Positions 1 through 6,809 of a stretch of 10,365 bases of DNA are shown here, piece after piece. This DNA comes from an uncultured bacterium (lineage in GTDB: Bacteria > Cloacimonadota > Cloacimonadia > Cloacimonadales > Cloacimonadaceae): contig CALDSN010000125.1 in assembly GCA_937924555.1 (NCBI GenBank), forward strand, positions 1 to 10,365, in the 5' to 3' direction. Numbering within the stretch: the first letter of the stretch is position 1; every line of letters starts with the position of its first letter. The position numbers were made by a program, and so were the translations under genes. Below the pieces are notes generated by a model. That model had not been told where the DNA came from and did no database searches. It saw nothing but the letters and a program-made list of their open reading frames with translations.

Positions 1-460
1 CCGGTTTCATACCCGCTTTGATATAACGTTTACCAGGATTCGCCCCACCATCTGCCTGCATGGGAACGTGGATAAGAACCTCATGGTCGGTTTGCTTCGC
101 CAACAAGGCTGTGGCTTCTGTGTTGGGTAAGTCCGGCAAGATGGCAAATGCCACCTCTTGGGGAAGCTTTGAGAAGTCGTTAAGTAGTTCTCCGCCTATT
201 TGTCCGAAATCGTCGATAATAATCAGCATATCGGGCAAATCATCACTCTTCGACCAAGTATATTGGTATGAGCTTATTTCTCCCAGATCAAGAGACTGAG
301 TCTTTGTTGTATCAGGTTCAGATTGTTCTTTGGGGGTGTCGGTATAGTTATCCTCTTGTTCATAAACATCTTCTGTTGTACTATCGGAATCCGCTTTACC
401 CTTGCAGCCAAACAAGAGAAGTAAGGCAAGCAGGAAGAGGATTAGGGGTTTCTTTTCCAC
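1..460 (-). CDS. Divergent polysaccharide deacetylase family lipoprotein (YibQ/DUF610-like), 3' end missing
   Basis: This gene begins at a GTG and leaves the window at its left edge, so only 153 residues are visible. Residues 1-19 form a lipoprotein signal: two lysines, a leucine-rich core and a lipobox-like LLFGC, which would place lipid on Cys19 and tether the protein to a membrane. A polar, acidic linker (about 20-75) follows. The catalytic-type domain then starts with IIIDDFG (80-86), continues with FAILPDLPNT (105-114) and EVLIHVPMQ (127-135). These are hallmarks of the divergent polysaccharide deacetylase family (Pfam Polysacc_deac_2), whose substrate is not firmly established. The start is supported by AGGAG at 471-475, 10 bases upstream. 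The gene overlaps the end of the DUF192 gene by 19 bases, which suggests translational coupling. Family assignment is firm; function is not. Confidence 0.85.
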   Translation of the reverse strand, partial: MEKKPLILFLLALLLLFGCKGKADSDSTTEDVYEQEDNYTDTPKEQSEPDTTKTQSLDLGEISSYQYTWSKSDDLPDMLIIIDDFGQIGGELLNDFSKLPQEVAFAILPDLPNTEATALLAKQTDHEVLIHVPMQADGGANPGKRYIKAGMKP

Positions 461-951
461 GAGATTTTGTCTCCTATCTTTATATCCAGCTTCTTCGCCA
501 ATCCGGCGTTTATCTCCAACACGAAGCTGTTGGGTTGTTCGGGAGTTATGCGCTCCTCACTGAAAGGCTTTGCATTCTCCACAATCTGGAAGATATGTTC
601 ATCTGCCGACATAAACAGCATGTCCAGAGGCAGATAGGTGTCCTGCATCCAGAATTCATAATAGTCTATCTTGGGGAAGATGAAGAGCATAGCTTGGTCT
701 TGTTCCATGCTCTCTCTGTTCTTCAAGCCACGCATCACTTCTTCTTGTTTTTCTACAATCTCGATACGAAAACTTGCTTTTATGGTACCGTCTTTGCCAA
801 CAATATCCAGCATACCGTCGTGACGGAACTGATACTTTGTTGCTTCTGTGGAGTCCGGTTGAGCTTCATCGTTGCTGTTCTCACCCTTGCAACCGAACAT
901 GAGACTAATCAGGATTAGCAATATACAGGTTAGGCAAGTTCTAAACATCAT
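442..951 (-). CDS. DUF192 family lipoprotein
   Basis: This 169-residue protein has an N-terminal hydrophobic segment (about 5-20) ending in LMFGC, a weak lipobox that would lipidate Cys21. A short polar linker and one DUF192 domain follow. Recognisable family signatures are RGL (74-76), MLFIFP (88-93), FWMQDTYLPLDMLFM (100-114), VENAKPF (124-130), VLEINAG (144-150) and the closing IGD (159-161). DUF192 is a small secreted or lipid-anchored beta-rich fold of unknown biochemical role. The complete core suggests an intact gene. Two in-frame ATGs are adjacent (951 and 948). The AAGGA just upstream is spaced better for 948, so the protein may be one residue shorter. It sits 23 bases after the carboxypeptidase gene and overlaps the deacetylase gene, so the three are probably cotranscribed. 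Confidence 0.88.
   Translation of the reverse strand: MMFRTCLTCILLILISLMFGCKGENSNDEAQPDSTEATKYQFRHDGMLDIVGKDGTIKASFRIEIVEKQEEVMRGLKNRESMEQDQAMLFIFPKIDYYEFWMQDTYLPLDMLFMSADEHIFQIVENAKPFSEERITPEQPNSFVLEINAGLAKKLDIKIGDKISWKRNP
471..475 (-). promoter_or_regulatory. Ribosome binding site for the GTG-started deacetylase gene
   Basis: AGGAG on the minus strand lies 10 bases before the GTG at 460, inside the last codons of the DUF192 gene. It is the main reason for accepting GTG as the start. Confidence 0.6.
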
Positions 952-974
952 TCATCCTTGTCACAGAGGGTTAT

Positions 975-2591
975 TTATTTACGCACCACCATCTTAATGG
1001 TCTGGCTTCCCTCCGCAGTAGTTAATCTGCAGAGATAAATCCCAGAACTAAGCCGACTGCCATCAAACACCAGACTGTGGGTACCTTGGGAGGAAGGGCC
1101 ATCAAAGAGGGTCTGAACAATCTGCCCTTTCAGGTTATACACCGCGAGGTGGAGGGCTGTATTGTCCTTGGGAATGCGGTAGCTGACGATAGTTTCAGCA
1201 TTGAAGGGATTGGGGAAGTTGCTGACAAGGCAGGGAGTTATGGCAGGGATATGGCTGTCCTCAACATCAGAACCATTGCCGAAGGTGAAATTCTGTACCA
1301 CAAAACCGGTGGAAGGAACCACTACAGATTCAGTCTGAGATTCATAACCGGGAACGGTTGCCGTAATCTGATATGTGCCGGGGAGTAATAAGCGATGGTA
1401 GTCCCCCACATCAGGATCATTGTTGATAGTTTTCGTATTGCCGGCAACGCTAATTGTGGCATTCAATGGCACGCCATTTGGTGTGCTTATAATGCCTTTC
1501 ACACCGTTCTGAGCAAACTCTATGTAGCGGAGGATAGACTCCTTATTATTGTTCCAGTAAGTGGGTAACTGAGAGGATGAAGGCCATTTGTTGGTTCCAA
1601 TTTCTGCCGTGATGTCGATACATCCGGTGAAATGATACAACCAATCCTGCATGCTGCCGGTGATAACATACCAAGCAGCACCATTGGTGATGCCGTGTAC
1701 AAAGTCTGAGCTGTTGTATAACGCTGTATGTGGACGAGTATATGTTAAAGACATCTCTTGGAGCAGGGCATCATCCGGTGCCAAGGTGTATGTGTAGTCC
1801 CAAGGGTAGTTCAAGACCAGTTCGCCACCATGAAAGTTCATGGACATATTGAAGCTGTGTGCTTGCGAGAAGCTCATCATGGCAATGTTTTCAGCACCCC
1901 AAGGATTTCCATCAGGGTGTTGGGTTCCGGTTGGCATTGGATAATTGCGGTTAAGATCGATACCATCTGCGTTGTAACGTTCATGCGCCACATAGCCATC
2001 AGGATTGAACATGGGACATATCCAGAGTTCAGTGTTGTTCACAATGTCGGTTATGCGTTGAGTAGTCCCATACTCTGAGGTTAAAAGCTGAATCAAGCGA
2101 ATAAGCATATCATACCCCACAACTTCATCGCCGTGGATGCTACTAACATACTTAAGTTCAGGTTCAAACTCCTCTGTAGCAACGTTGTCCGAAATCTTCA
2201 TCATGTATAGGGGCAGCCCGTTTACACTGGAGCCAAATTGTACTAATTGGCAGATATTGGGGTATTGTGTAGCAGTGTCTTGCATAAAAGTACTGTATTG
2301 AGTAATGGAATAATAAGCTCTGGTGGGGTCTTTGCTGTATTCGACATCCAAGCCTGGTTTGGGCATGGGTGATGCATTGTAGCCTCTGCTGATAAGCCAA
2401 TTGAATTCATCATTACCACGTACGTAAGCAATGATACTACCTGTATTATTGTTAACTGCATCCACGCTGATGTGCATGGCTTCTAAATCTGATACATCCT
2501 GCTGAAGGTTCCAGCTTCTAATGTACACCGGATAGCCGAGAAGCACGGCGCATGCAATGATCAATGCTAAGCTGAGAAATAAGCGTTTCAT
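975..2591 (-). CDS. Secreted M14 zinc carboxypeptidase (CPD/CPN-like) with regulatory domain and C-terminal sorting domain
   Basis: The 538-residue product starts with a signal peptide (about 1-20). The M14 peptidase domain (about 90-362) has the zinc-binding HGDE (H153, E156), NR (R215), the third zinc ligand H254 in NFHGGE, the WYVITGSMQDW segment (307-317) that supplies the active-site tyrosine, and the catalytic glutamate E330 in ITAEIGTNKWP. All key residues are present, so it should remove C-terminal residues from peptides. This pattern resembles the carboxypeptidase N/D/E branch. A transthyretin-like domain follows, as in that branch (about 363-437). The last 85 residues carry FPNPFN (459-464), VYNLKGQ (484-490) and LSSGIYLCRL (514-523), typical of type A sorting domains used by type IX secretion. 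AGGA lies 7 bases before the ATG. I infer surface or extracellular peptide degradation. Confidence 0.92.
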   Translation of the reverse strand: MKRLFLSLALIIACAVLLGYPVYIRSWNLQQDVSDLEAMHISVDAVNNNTGSIIAYVRGNDEFNWLISRGYNASPMPKPGLDVEYSKDPTRAYYSITQYSTFMQDTATQYPNICQLVQFGSSVNGLPLYMMKISDNVATEEFEPELKYVSSIHGDEVVGYDMLIRLIQLLTSEYGTTQRITDIVNNTELWICPMFNPDGYVAHERYNADGIDLNRNYPMPTGTQHPDGNPWGAENIAMMSFSQAHSFNMSMNFHGGELVLNYPWDYTYTLAPDDALLQEMSLTYTRPHTALYNSSDFVHGITNGAAWYVITGSMQDWLYHFTGCIDITAEIGTNKWPSSSQLPTYWNNNKESILRYIEFAQNGVKGIISTPNGVPLNATISVAGNTKTINNDPDVGDYHRLLLPGTYQITATVPGYESQTESVVVPSTGFVVQNFTFGNGSDVEDSHIPAITPCLVSNFPNPFNAETIVSYRIPKDNTALHLAVYNLKGQIVQTLFDGPSSQGTHSLVFDGSRLSSGIYLCRLTTAEGSQTIKMVVRK

Positions 2592-2786
2592 AGTGATATC
2601 CTGTTTATTACTGTAGAGCTACACTGTGCACAAAGCATACCATAGCAAAAGAAAAATGCCAGGTGAACAACGACACATGACTGTGATTGCTTAATGCTGC
2701 TTCATTCCTGATCTGACATGGTTCACAAGCAGCCATTGCGCTGGACCTGGCGTGGTTCATACTTTTAGGATGGTACTTTCTGTCAA
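2592..2786. other. Intergenic region between barrel-protein gene and carboxypeptidase gene
   Basis: No convincing gene is present. On the minus strand there is a candidate extended -10 promoter (CTGGCA at 2657-2662, 17-base spacer, TGG before TATGCT at 2634-2639) that would give the carboxypeptidase gene a leader of about 36 bases. Only 4 of 6 bases match the consensus in each box, so this is weak. A GCCAGGT/ACCTGGC pair (2658-2664 and 2745-2751) precedes a T-rich run on the minus strand, but its roughly 80-base loop makes it a poor terminator. An imperfect 16-base direct repeat (2710-2725 and 2744-2759) is also present. Confidence 0.35.
2710..2759 (-). repeat. Imperfect direct repeat, two 16-base copies 34 bases apart
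   Basis: On the minus strand the two copies read TGAACCACGCCAGGTC (2744-2759) and TGAACCATGTCAGATC (2710-2725). They differ at three positions, all transitions. They lie between the barrel-protein and carboxypeptidase genes. They could be a regulator site or a chance duplication; nothing else in the sequence decides between these. Confidence 0.4.
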
Positions 2787-4586
2787 TCAAAAACGCAGGT
2801 TTACATTGAGAGAACTGCGCCAATCCAGCTTTTCGGTACTCTCACCATAGGGCGAAACAGATAGTTCCACTAGGGAAGCATTGTTAAACTGCCAGGCAAC
2901 ACCCAGTAACATACTGTATTCTGTCCAAGTTCCCCAAGTGTATTTGGGGGTTAAAGCCCAGTTGAAAGATTGGATATCCTGTCGCACACTAAGGGAGGTT
3001 GTGTATCTGCGGTTCTTGGTATGTAGGTTGTAATAATTATCAACCTTGTCAGCATACTGATTCTCTTCGTAGGCATATCCAATATCCACTAGCAAAGCAT
3101 TATCTGGGCTGCTACGGAATGGCAAACTTAGCCAGCGAGAGTCCCCTGATCTTGCTACATAGGGAAAACTGTCGAAGATTAGATTGTACTTGTAGGCAAT
3201 TTGGCGGTAGAAGGTATTAGCTTTGCCGGTTTGCTTTCCGTAGATATAGTCATTGTAGTCTGCTTTAAGCTGGTATGCTTGGTTAAAGGCAATTCTATCC
3301 CCCACAAGTATTTGGCAGTCAGGCTGTATGCTATAACTGCTCACTAATTTATTGTTTGAAGAAAGAATAGACTTGATGTACACATCTTCTCTTTCGGAGT
3401 ATCCAAGCCACAATCCAATTTTAACCTTGTCGTGCCAATAATGTTTCCACCCCAGACGGTAGCTACTTAAAAGTAGGTCGTTGTCATAGTTATGCTCATC
3501 ATTAGGATAACTTGCGGCTTGGTAATCCACACTATGAGAAGCAATCAAGGAATCATCATTCGCATATTCCCATACAAGCCTGTTTATCAAAGCTCTTGCT
3601 TCAACCACGCGGTTATTGCGCTTTGCGTGATACTCTCTGCTGCTAACTCCTTGGTTGATGCTGCTCTGCAAGCTTATCCGAGGATGCAGGTTGTAGTCCA
3701 ACCCAAGGCTCACTTGGTTGTTTGTATCAACATTGTTTCTATCGTTATTGTTCTTGTAATCCACTTCAGCATTGTTGTACGAATCTGAGAAGCTTATCAC
3801 AAAGCGCTCATCAGGTAGATACTGCACAATTCCGTTGAACGCCATGCGGTTCCTTTTCTGGGTGTCCGCCAAGTTATAGTAGCTATGGCTGCTACCGTCT
3901 GAAGGAGCATTGAGAGTGAATAACTCATCATCTCTAAGGTTATAGTTCAGGTTAGTATCCACAATTAGATAGTTGCTGTACATGTTGAGGTAAGCCCCCA
4001 TCTGGGCTGTTTCGAAGGCTTCCCATGCCAGCTTTTTACGCTCTACCCCTGCTGTTAATCCCCCTTGTAAAGCTCCCAGCTCTACCCCATATCGCCCATT
4101 TGCCCCCAGCCAATAACCATCACTATACAGCTTGGTGTCATCCACATATCTATCCTGCTCGTTACGCACAAGAGCATGACTGAAAGCTGTAACCGACAGG
4201 CTATCCAAGGCTTGATACATAAGCCTATAACCCAAGGAAGCTGTTTTATTTACATATGGTGAGGGCTCTAATGAACTGGCATCAAAGATGGATTGGTAGT
4301 CTATATGGATGCTGTGGAGCAGCTTCTGCCTGTCGATATTGAAGTCTAGGCTAAAGTCACTATTCTTGCTCTTTTGATTGTAGTTCAGGCGGTCTTCAAT
4401 ACTGCTTTGTCCGCTTATATCCAGGCTTGTTCCGGCAAATGGATGATACTTATAGAGCAAGCGGTTTTCGATACTCTGCACATATTCTGAATTATACAGG
4501 TGAAAATCCAAACCCTGTGTTTGTGCAAAGAGAGAGGTGCTAAAGAGTAGCCAAGATATCACTGAGGCGAATAAATTCCTCTTCAT
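2787..4586 (-). CDS. Outer-membrane beta-barrel protein of unknown function
   Basis: I do not recognise a named family. The 599-residue product has a clear signal peptide (MKRNLF, hydrophobic core, then SLFAQ, cleavage near residue 21-22). After it come many alternating polar/hydrophobic stretches rich in Tyr, Asn, Ser and Asp with short turns, as expected for amphipathic beta strands. It ends in NLRF; a C-terminal phenylalanine after such a pattern is the typical signal recognised by the BAM complex. Its length would suit a large barrel. I chose the ATG at 4586 because GGGGAG lies 9 bases upstream; a TTG directly before it (4589) would add one residue. The ribosome binding site and the first 47 bases lie inside the 3' end of rsmA. 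Location in the outer membrane is inferred with good confidence; transport, adhesion or structural role is unknown. Confidence 0.8.
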   Translation of the reverse strand: MKRNLFASVISWLLFSTSLFAQTQGLDFHLYNSEYVQSIENRLLYKYHPFAGTSLDISGQSSIEDRLNYNQKSKNSDFSLDFNIDRQKLLHSIHIDYQSIFDASSLEPSPYVNKTASLGYRLMYQALDSLSVTAFSHALVRNEQDRYVDDTKLYSDGYWLGANGRYGVELGALQGGLTAGVERKKLAWEAFETAQMGAYLNMYSNYLIVDTNLNYNLRDDELFTLNAPSDGSSHSYYNLADTQKRNRMAFNGIVQYLPDERFVISFSDSYNNAEVDYKNNNDRNNVDTNNQVSLGLDYNLHPRISLQSSINQGVSSREYHAKRNNRVVEARALINRLVWEYANDDSLIASHSVDYQAASYPNDEHNYDNDLLLSSYRLGWKHYWHDKVKIGLWLGYSEREDVYIKSILSSNNKLVSSYSIQPDCQILVGDRIAFNQAYQLKADYNDYIYGKQTGKANTFYRQIAYKYNLIFDSFPYVARSGDSRWLSLPFRSSPDNALLVDIGYAYEENQYADKVDNYYNLHTKNRRYTTSLSVRQDIQSFNWALTPKYTWGTWTEYSMLLGVAWQFNNASLVELSVSPYGESTEKLDWRSSLNVNLRF

Positions 4587-5322
4587 CAAGGCTTTCTCCC
4601 CTACGCTTAAAGTCTATGCCGGATAATTGTTGCAACTGCTGCATCTTCTCTTTGCCGATCATTGGAATAAGGTTGTTTGCCAAGGTCTTGCGACGTTGCG
4701 CAAAAGATGCGATTAGCAGGCGATGAAACAGCTCGGGATTGGCTATCGTGGGTTTACTACGACGCGGAGTCAACACTATCACCGCAGAATCCACATTAGG
4801 GGAGGGATCAAACCACTCTCTGGTAACCTGCATGGCAATGCTGATATCGAACAACAACCTCAGGCGTATGCTTAAGGGGGCATAGCTTTTGGTTCCTGCT
4901 TTGGCAGATAGCCGTTCCGCAACTTCCTTCTGCACCATCAATACAATGCGCGTAAAAGATGCTTGATGAACCTCAAGCTTGGCAAGTAACGGGGTTGTTA
5001 TCTGGTATGGGATATTGGCAATCATCTTGATATGGGCACCATCTGTCTCAATCAAAGTGTCCCAATCAGCCCGTAGCACATCGCCAAACACGAAGTCCAC
5101 TCTTTCCCGATATCGCTCTGTCAGCTCTTCATACAGCCTTCTATCCAGCTCAAAAGAGCGTAACTTAACCGGATAATGCAAGATGGCATCCGTCAGTATG
5201 CCCTTCCCTGCGCCTATCTCCCAAACTACTTCACCCTCACGAAGCTCACCGAGTTCCGCTATATCTGCGGCTATGCCGGCATCATTGAGGAAGTTTTGCC
5301 CAAGTTCCTTAAGGGCTTTCAT
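4540..5322 (-). CDS. rsmA: 16S rRNA (adenine(1518)-N6/adenine(1519)-N6)-dimethyltransferase RsmA (KsgA)
   Basis: This 260-residue protein matches the usual size of RsmA/KsgA, which uses S-adenosylmethionine to dimethylate two adjacent adenines near the 3' end of 16S rRNA late in small-subunit assembly. Visible motifs are LGQNFL (7-12), the SAM-binding EIGAGKG (35-41), the acidic FELD (57-60), GDVL (80-83), the catalytic NIPY (103-106), the FDPSPNVDSAV segment (171-181) and FAQRRKTL (207-214). The C-terminus (RGESLDEEEFIRL) is typical, so the protein is complete. I placed the start at MKALKELGQNFL; the frame is open further upstream but that part does not resemble the family. No good ribosome binding site precedes this ATG. 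The nearest, GAAGG at 5338-5342, is 15 bases away and lies in a hairpin arm, which may reduce or regulate translation. Confidence 0.95.
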   Translation of the reverse strand: MKALKELGQNFLNDAGIAADIAELGELREGEVVWEIGAGKGILTDAILHYPVKLRSFELDRRLYEELTERYRERVDFVFGDVLRADWDTLIETDGAHIKMIANIPYQITTPLLAKLEVHQASFTRIVLMVQKEVAERLSAKAGTKSYAPLSIRLRLLFDISIAMQVTREWFDPSPNVDSAVIVLTPRRSKPTIANPELFHRLLIASFAQRRKTLANNLIPMIGKEKMQQLQQLSGIDFKRRGESLDEEEFIRLSDILATL

Positions 5323-5324
5323 AC

Positions 5325-5380
5325 AAATAAAAATGCGCCTTCGTAAGATTTCACCAAACAGCAAGTCATACGAAAGCGCA
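5325..5380 (-). terminator. Terminator-like hairpin directly before rsmA (possible attenuator)
   Basis: On the minus strand the arms 5380-5369 (TGCGCTTTCGTA) and 5345-5334 (TACGAAGGCGCA) form a 12-bp stem. All pairs are Watson-Crick except one G-U, and the loop is 23 bases. The sequence straight after the stem is TTTTTATTTGT, followed by the rsmA ATG. The single imperfect pair is G-U only in the minus-strand RNA (C-A on the plus strand), which fits a structure acting in this transcript. It could end the zinc-ribbon transcript with partial read-through into rsmA, or be a regulated attenuator. Confidence 0.65.
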
Positions 5381-5396
5381 AATATCTTTATGCGCT
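5375..5396 (-). promoter_or_regulatory. Alternative stem competing with the pre-rsmA hairpin
   Basis: AGCGCA (5396-5391, the last two sense codons of the zinc-ribbon gene) can pair with TGCGCT (5380-5375) across a 10-base loop that contains the zinc-ribbon stop codon (5390-5388). The TGCGCT segment is also the base of the terminator-like stem, so the two structures exclude each other. A ribosome at the stop codon would sit on this region. The switch is inferred from base pairing alone. Confidence 0.4.
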
Positions 5397-5564
5397 GATC
5401 TTTTCGGGAGAGATGCCCTTGCAGACCTTGCAAACCTTTATGGTCTTTTCTGCAAGCTTTATCTCGTGCAGTACTTTAATCCCTGTGCGATGGCATACGG
5501 GACACTCACCACGACCGTGGGAAGGTAGATTTGTTATTCCTTTACCGCGATAATTCTTCGCCAT
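5388..5564 (-). CDS. Small zinc-ribbon protein (58 residues)
   Basis: The protein has two CxxC knuckles, CPVC (21-24) and CKVC (45-48), separated by 20 residues that look like a beta-hairpin (GIKVLHEIKLAEKTIKVC). This is a four-cysteine zinc ribbon. The N-terminus (MAKNYRGKG) and the stretch HGRG are basic, which would suit RNA or ribosome binding. I cannot assign a named family. The ATG at 5564 is chosen because AAGGAG lies 6 bases upstream; the frame is open upstream to 5660 without another good start. It is the first gene of the cluster leading into rsmA, separated from it by 65 bases that hold a terminator-like hairpin. The link to ribosome biogenesis is an inference from rsmA, charge and fold. 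Confidence 0.8.
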   Translation of the reverse strand: MAKNYRGKGITNLPSHGRGECPVCHRTGIKVLHEIKLAEKTIKVCKVCKGISPEKISA

Positions 5565-5690
5565 TGTAAACTCCTTATTTTTATAACTATTCATTCCACT
5601 TTGTGCCAATTCTGCCGAACTGGTGTAAGAGTCAACTGTTTTTTTGGGTTGTCCCCACAATCCCCGGGAACAGATAGTCTATTCAGAAGT
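5565..5690 (-). promoter_or_regulatory. Upstream region of the zinc-ribbon/rsmA cluster; weak promoter candidates only
   Basis: Transcription of the left cluster should start here, because a strong terminator lies just upstream. Two sigma70-like fragments are visible on the minus strand: TTGGCA (5604-5609) with TATAAA (5580-5585) at an 18-base spacing, and an isolated TTGACT (5630-5635) without a matching -10. The first pair is the better match, but it would place the transcript start within the ribosome binding site, so neither is convincing. Confidence 0.25.
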
Positions 5691-5722
5691 AAAAAACCGG
5701 AGCAGTTTGTGCTGCTCCGGTT
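5691..5722 (-). terminator. Intrinsic terminator of the cupin-M42 operon
   Basis: Arms 5697-5705 (CCGGAGCAG) and 5712-5720 (CTGCTCCGG) form a perfect 9-bp GC-rich stem with a 6-base loop, and two A-T pairs extend it. On the minus strand six T residues (5696-5691) follow immediately. It lies 18 bases after the M42 peptidase stop codon. On the plus strand no T-run follows, so it acts in the minus direction. Confidence 0.9.
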
Positions 5723-5740
5723 ATGCTATTGGCATTTATC

Positions 5741-6799
5741 TTAGCGTATCAAGTCCAGCTTATCATCCACACTCAGCACAAACTCGCTCAGCAGTTCAAC
5801 CGCTTTATCCAAGTCACTCAAAGAGATAACTTCGTTCGGAGAGTGCATATAGCGATTGGGAATTCCCAATACTGCGGTTGCAGTTCCTTTGCGATTAGCA
5901 TGAATGGCATCAGCATCGGTGCCGGTTCCTGAGGGTGATATCTCTATCTGTACCGGGATATCATGCTTTTTTGCCAAGGCAATCAGTTTGTTATTTATCA
6001 CTGGATGCAGCGCAGCACCAAGGGTCAGGGTGGGACCTTTACCCAAGCTTACATCGCCCCAAACGCGTTTATCCGCACCGGGGATATCAGAAGTGAAGGT
6101 TACATCCACGGCAATGGCAATATCAGGCTCGATGCTATAGGCACTGGTGCGCGCACCCTTCATGGTGGTTTCTTCACCCACAGAGGCAACGGCGTAATAA
6201 CTTGCCTTGGTTTTCTTCTTGGCAATGGCTTGCATAACCGCTGCTGCCACATACACCCCCACCTTATTATCGGTGGCTTTGCTTACTATTAAATCATCCG
6301 TAAGCTGCTCAATTTGTGAGCTATAAGTGATTGTATCGCCAATGGCAACCCGTTTCAGGGCTTCCTCTTTATCCTTAGCTCCAATGTCTATCCACAGGTC
6401 TTCAATCTTCAGCTTGGGGTTATCGTCCCCACCGCGCATCATGTGGATTGGTTTCTTACCGATGATGCCGCGCACAATCTTGCCTTCATGGTGGATATCC
6501 ACCCGCAAACCGGGAAGCAGGTTAACATCGAAACCGCCGAGGGTTTTCACATAGATATAACCTGATTCATCAATATAGTTTATGATAAAGCCGATTTCAT
6601 CCGCGTGTCCCACAATCATTATTTTATACTTTCCGCTTCCTTTCTTATGGGCAATCAGATTACCGTTTATATCTCCGGTAATATCGTCGCAACTACCCTT
6701 CAGGAAGGCTTTGGTGATTGCCTGAGCGGGTGCTTCATAGCCGGACGGGCTTGCTACTTCCAGCAAATCAATGAGGTATTTCTTATTTTTCTCGTTCAT
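5741..6799 (-). CDS. M42 family metallo-aminopeptidase (FrvX/YsdC-like)
   Basis: This 352-residue cytosolic enzyme belongs to peptidase family M42, which forms large dodecameric aminopeptidases that use two metal ions. The expected ligands are all visible: H65 and D67 in VGHADEIGF, bridging D177 in SKATDNKVG, catalytic E209 and ligand E210 in SVGEETTMKGA, D232 in AVDVTF, and H319 in RYMHSPNE. The PSGYE motif (18-22) and the GTGTDAD segment (291-297) are also typical. Length is normal for the family, so the gene appears intact. The start at 6799 is supported by AAGGA, which overlaps the stop codon of the cupin gene 10 bases upstream; the frame is open upstream but has no comparable signal. The likely role is trimming of peptides inside the cell. 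Exact substrate preference cannot be read from the sequence; some relatives are annotated as endoglucanases, which I consider unlikely here. Confidence 0.93.
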   Translation of the reverse strand: MNEKNKKYLIDLLEVASPSGYEAPAQAITKAFLKGSCDDITGDINGNLIAHKKGSGKYKIMIVGHADEIGFIINYIDESGYIYVKTLGGFDVNLLPGLRVDIHHEGKIVRGIIGKKPIHMMRGGDDNPKLKIEDLWIDIGAKDKEEALKRVAIGDTITYSSQIEQLTDDLIVSKATDNKVGVYVAAAVMQAIAKKKTKASYYAVASVGEETTMKGARTSAYSIEPDIAIAVDVTFTSDIPGADKRVWGDVSLGKGPTLTLGAALHPVINNKLIALAKKHDIPVQIEISPSGTGTDADAIHANRKGTATAVLGIPNRYMHSPNEVISLSDLDKAVELLSEFVLSVDDKLDLIR

Positions 6800-6809
6800 C
6801 AGTTCTTCC

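Noticed and set aside
268..918. Long open frame on the plus strand (216 codons)
   Set aside because: It lies opposite the well-supported DUF192 and deacetylase genes, has no recognisable domain and resembles a shadow frame.
2608..2823. 71-codon open frame on the minus strand across the barrel-carboxypeptidase gap
   Set aside because: It overlaps the end of the barrel-protein gene, has no visible family features and no good ribosome binding site.
5323..5433. Upstream extension of RsmA by 37 residues
   Set aside because: The extra residues overlap the zinc-ribbon gene and do not resemble the RsmA N-terminus, which begins naturally at MKALKELGQNFL.
5640..5680. Second hairpin upstream of the zinc-ribbon gene (GTTCCC with GGGGAC)
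   Set aside because: Only 6 pairs including a wobble, and no T-run follows on either strand in the right place.
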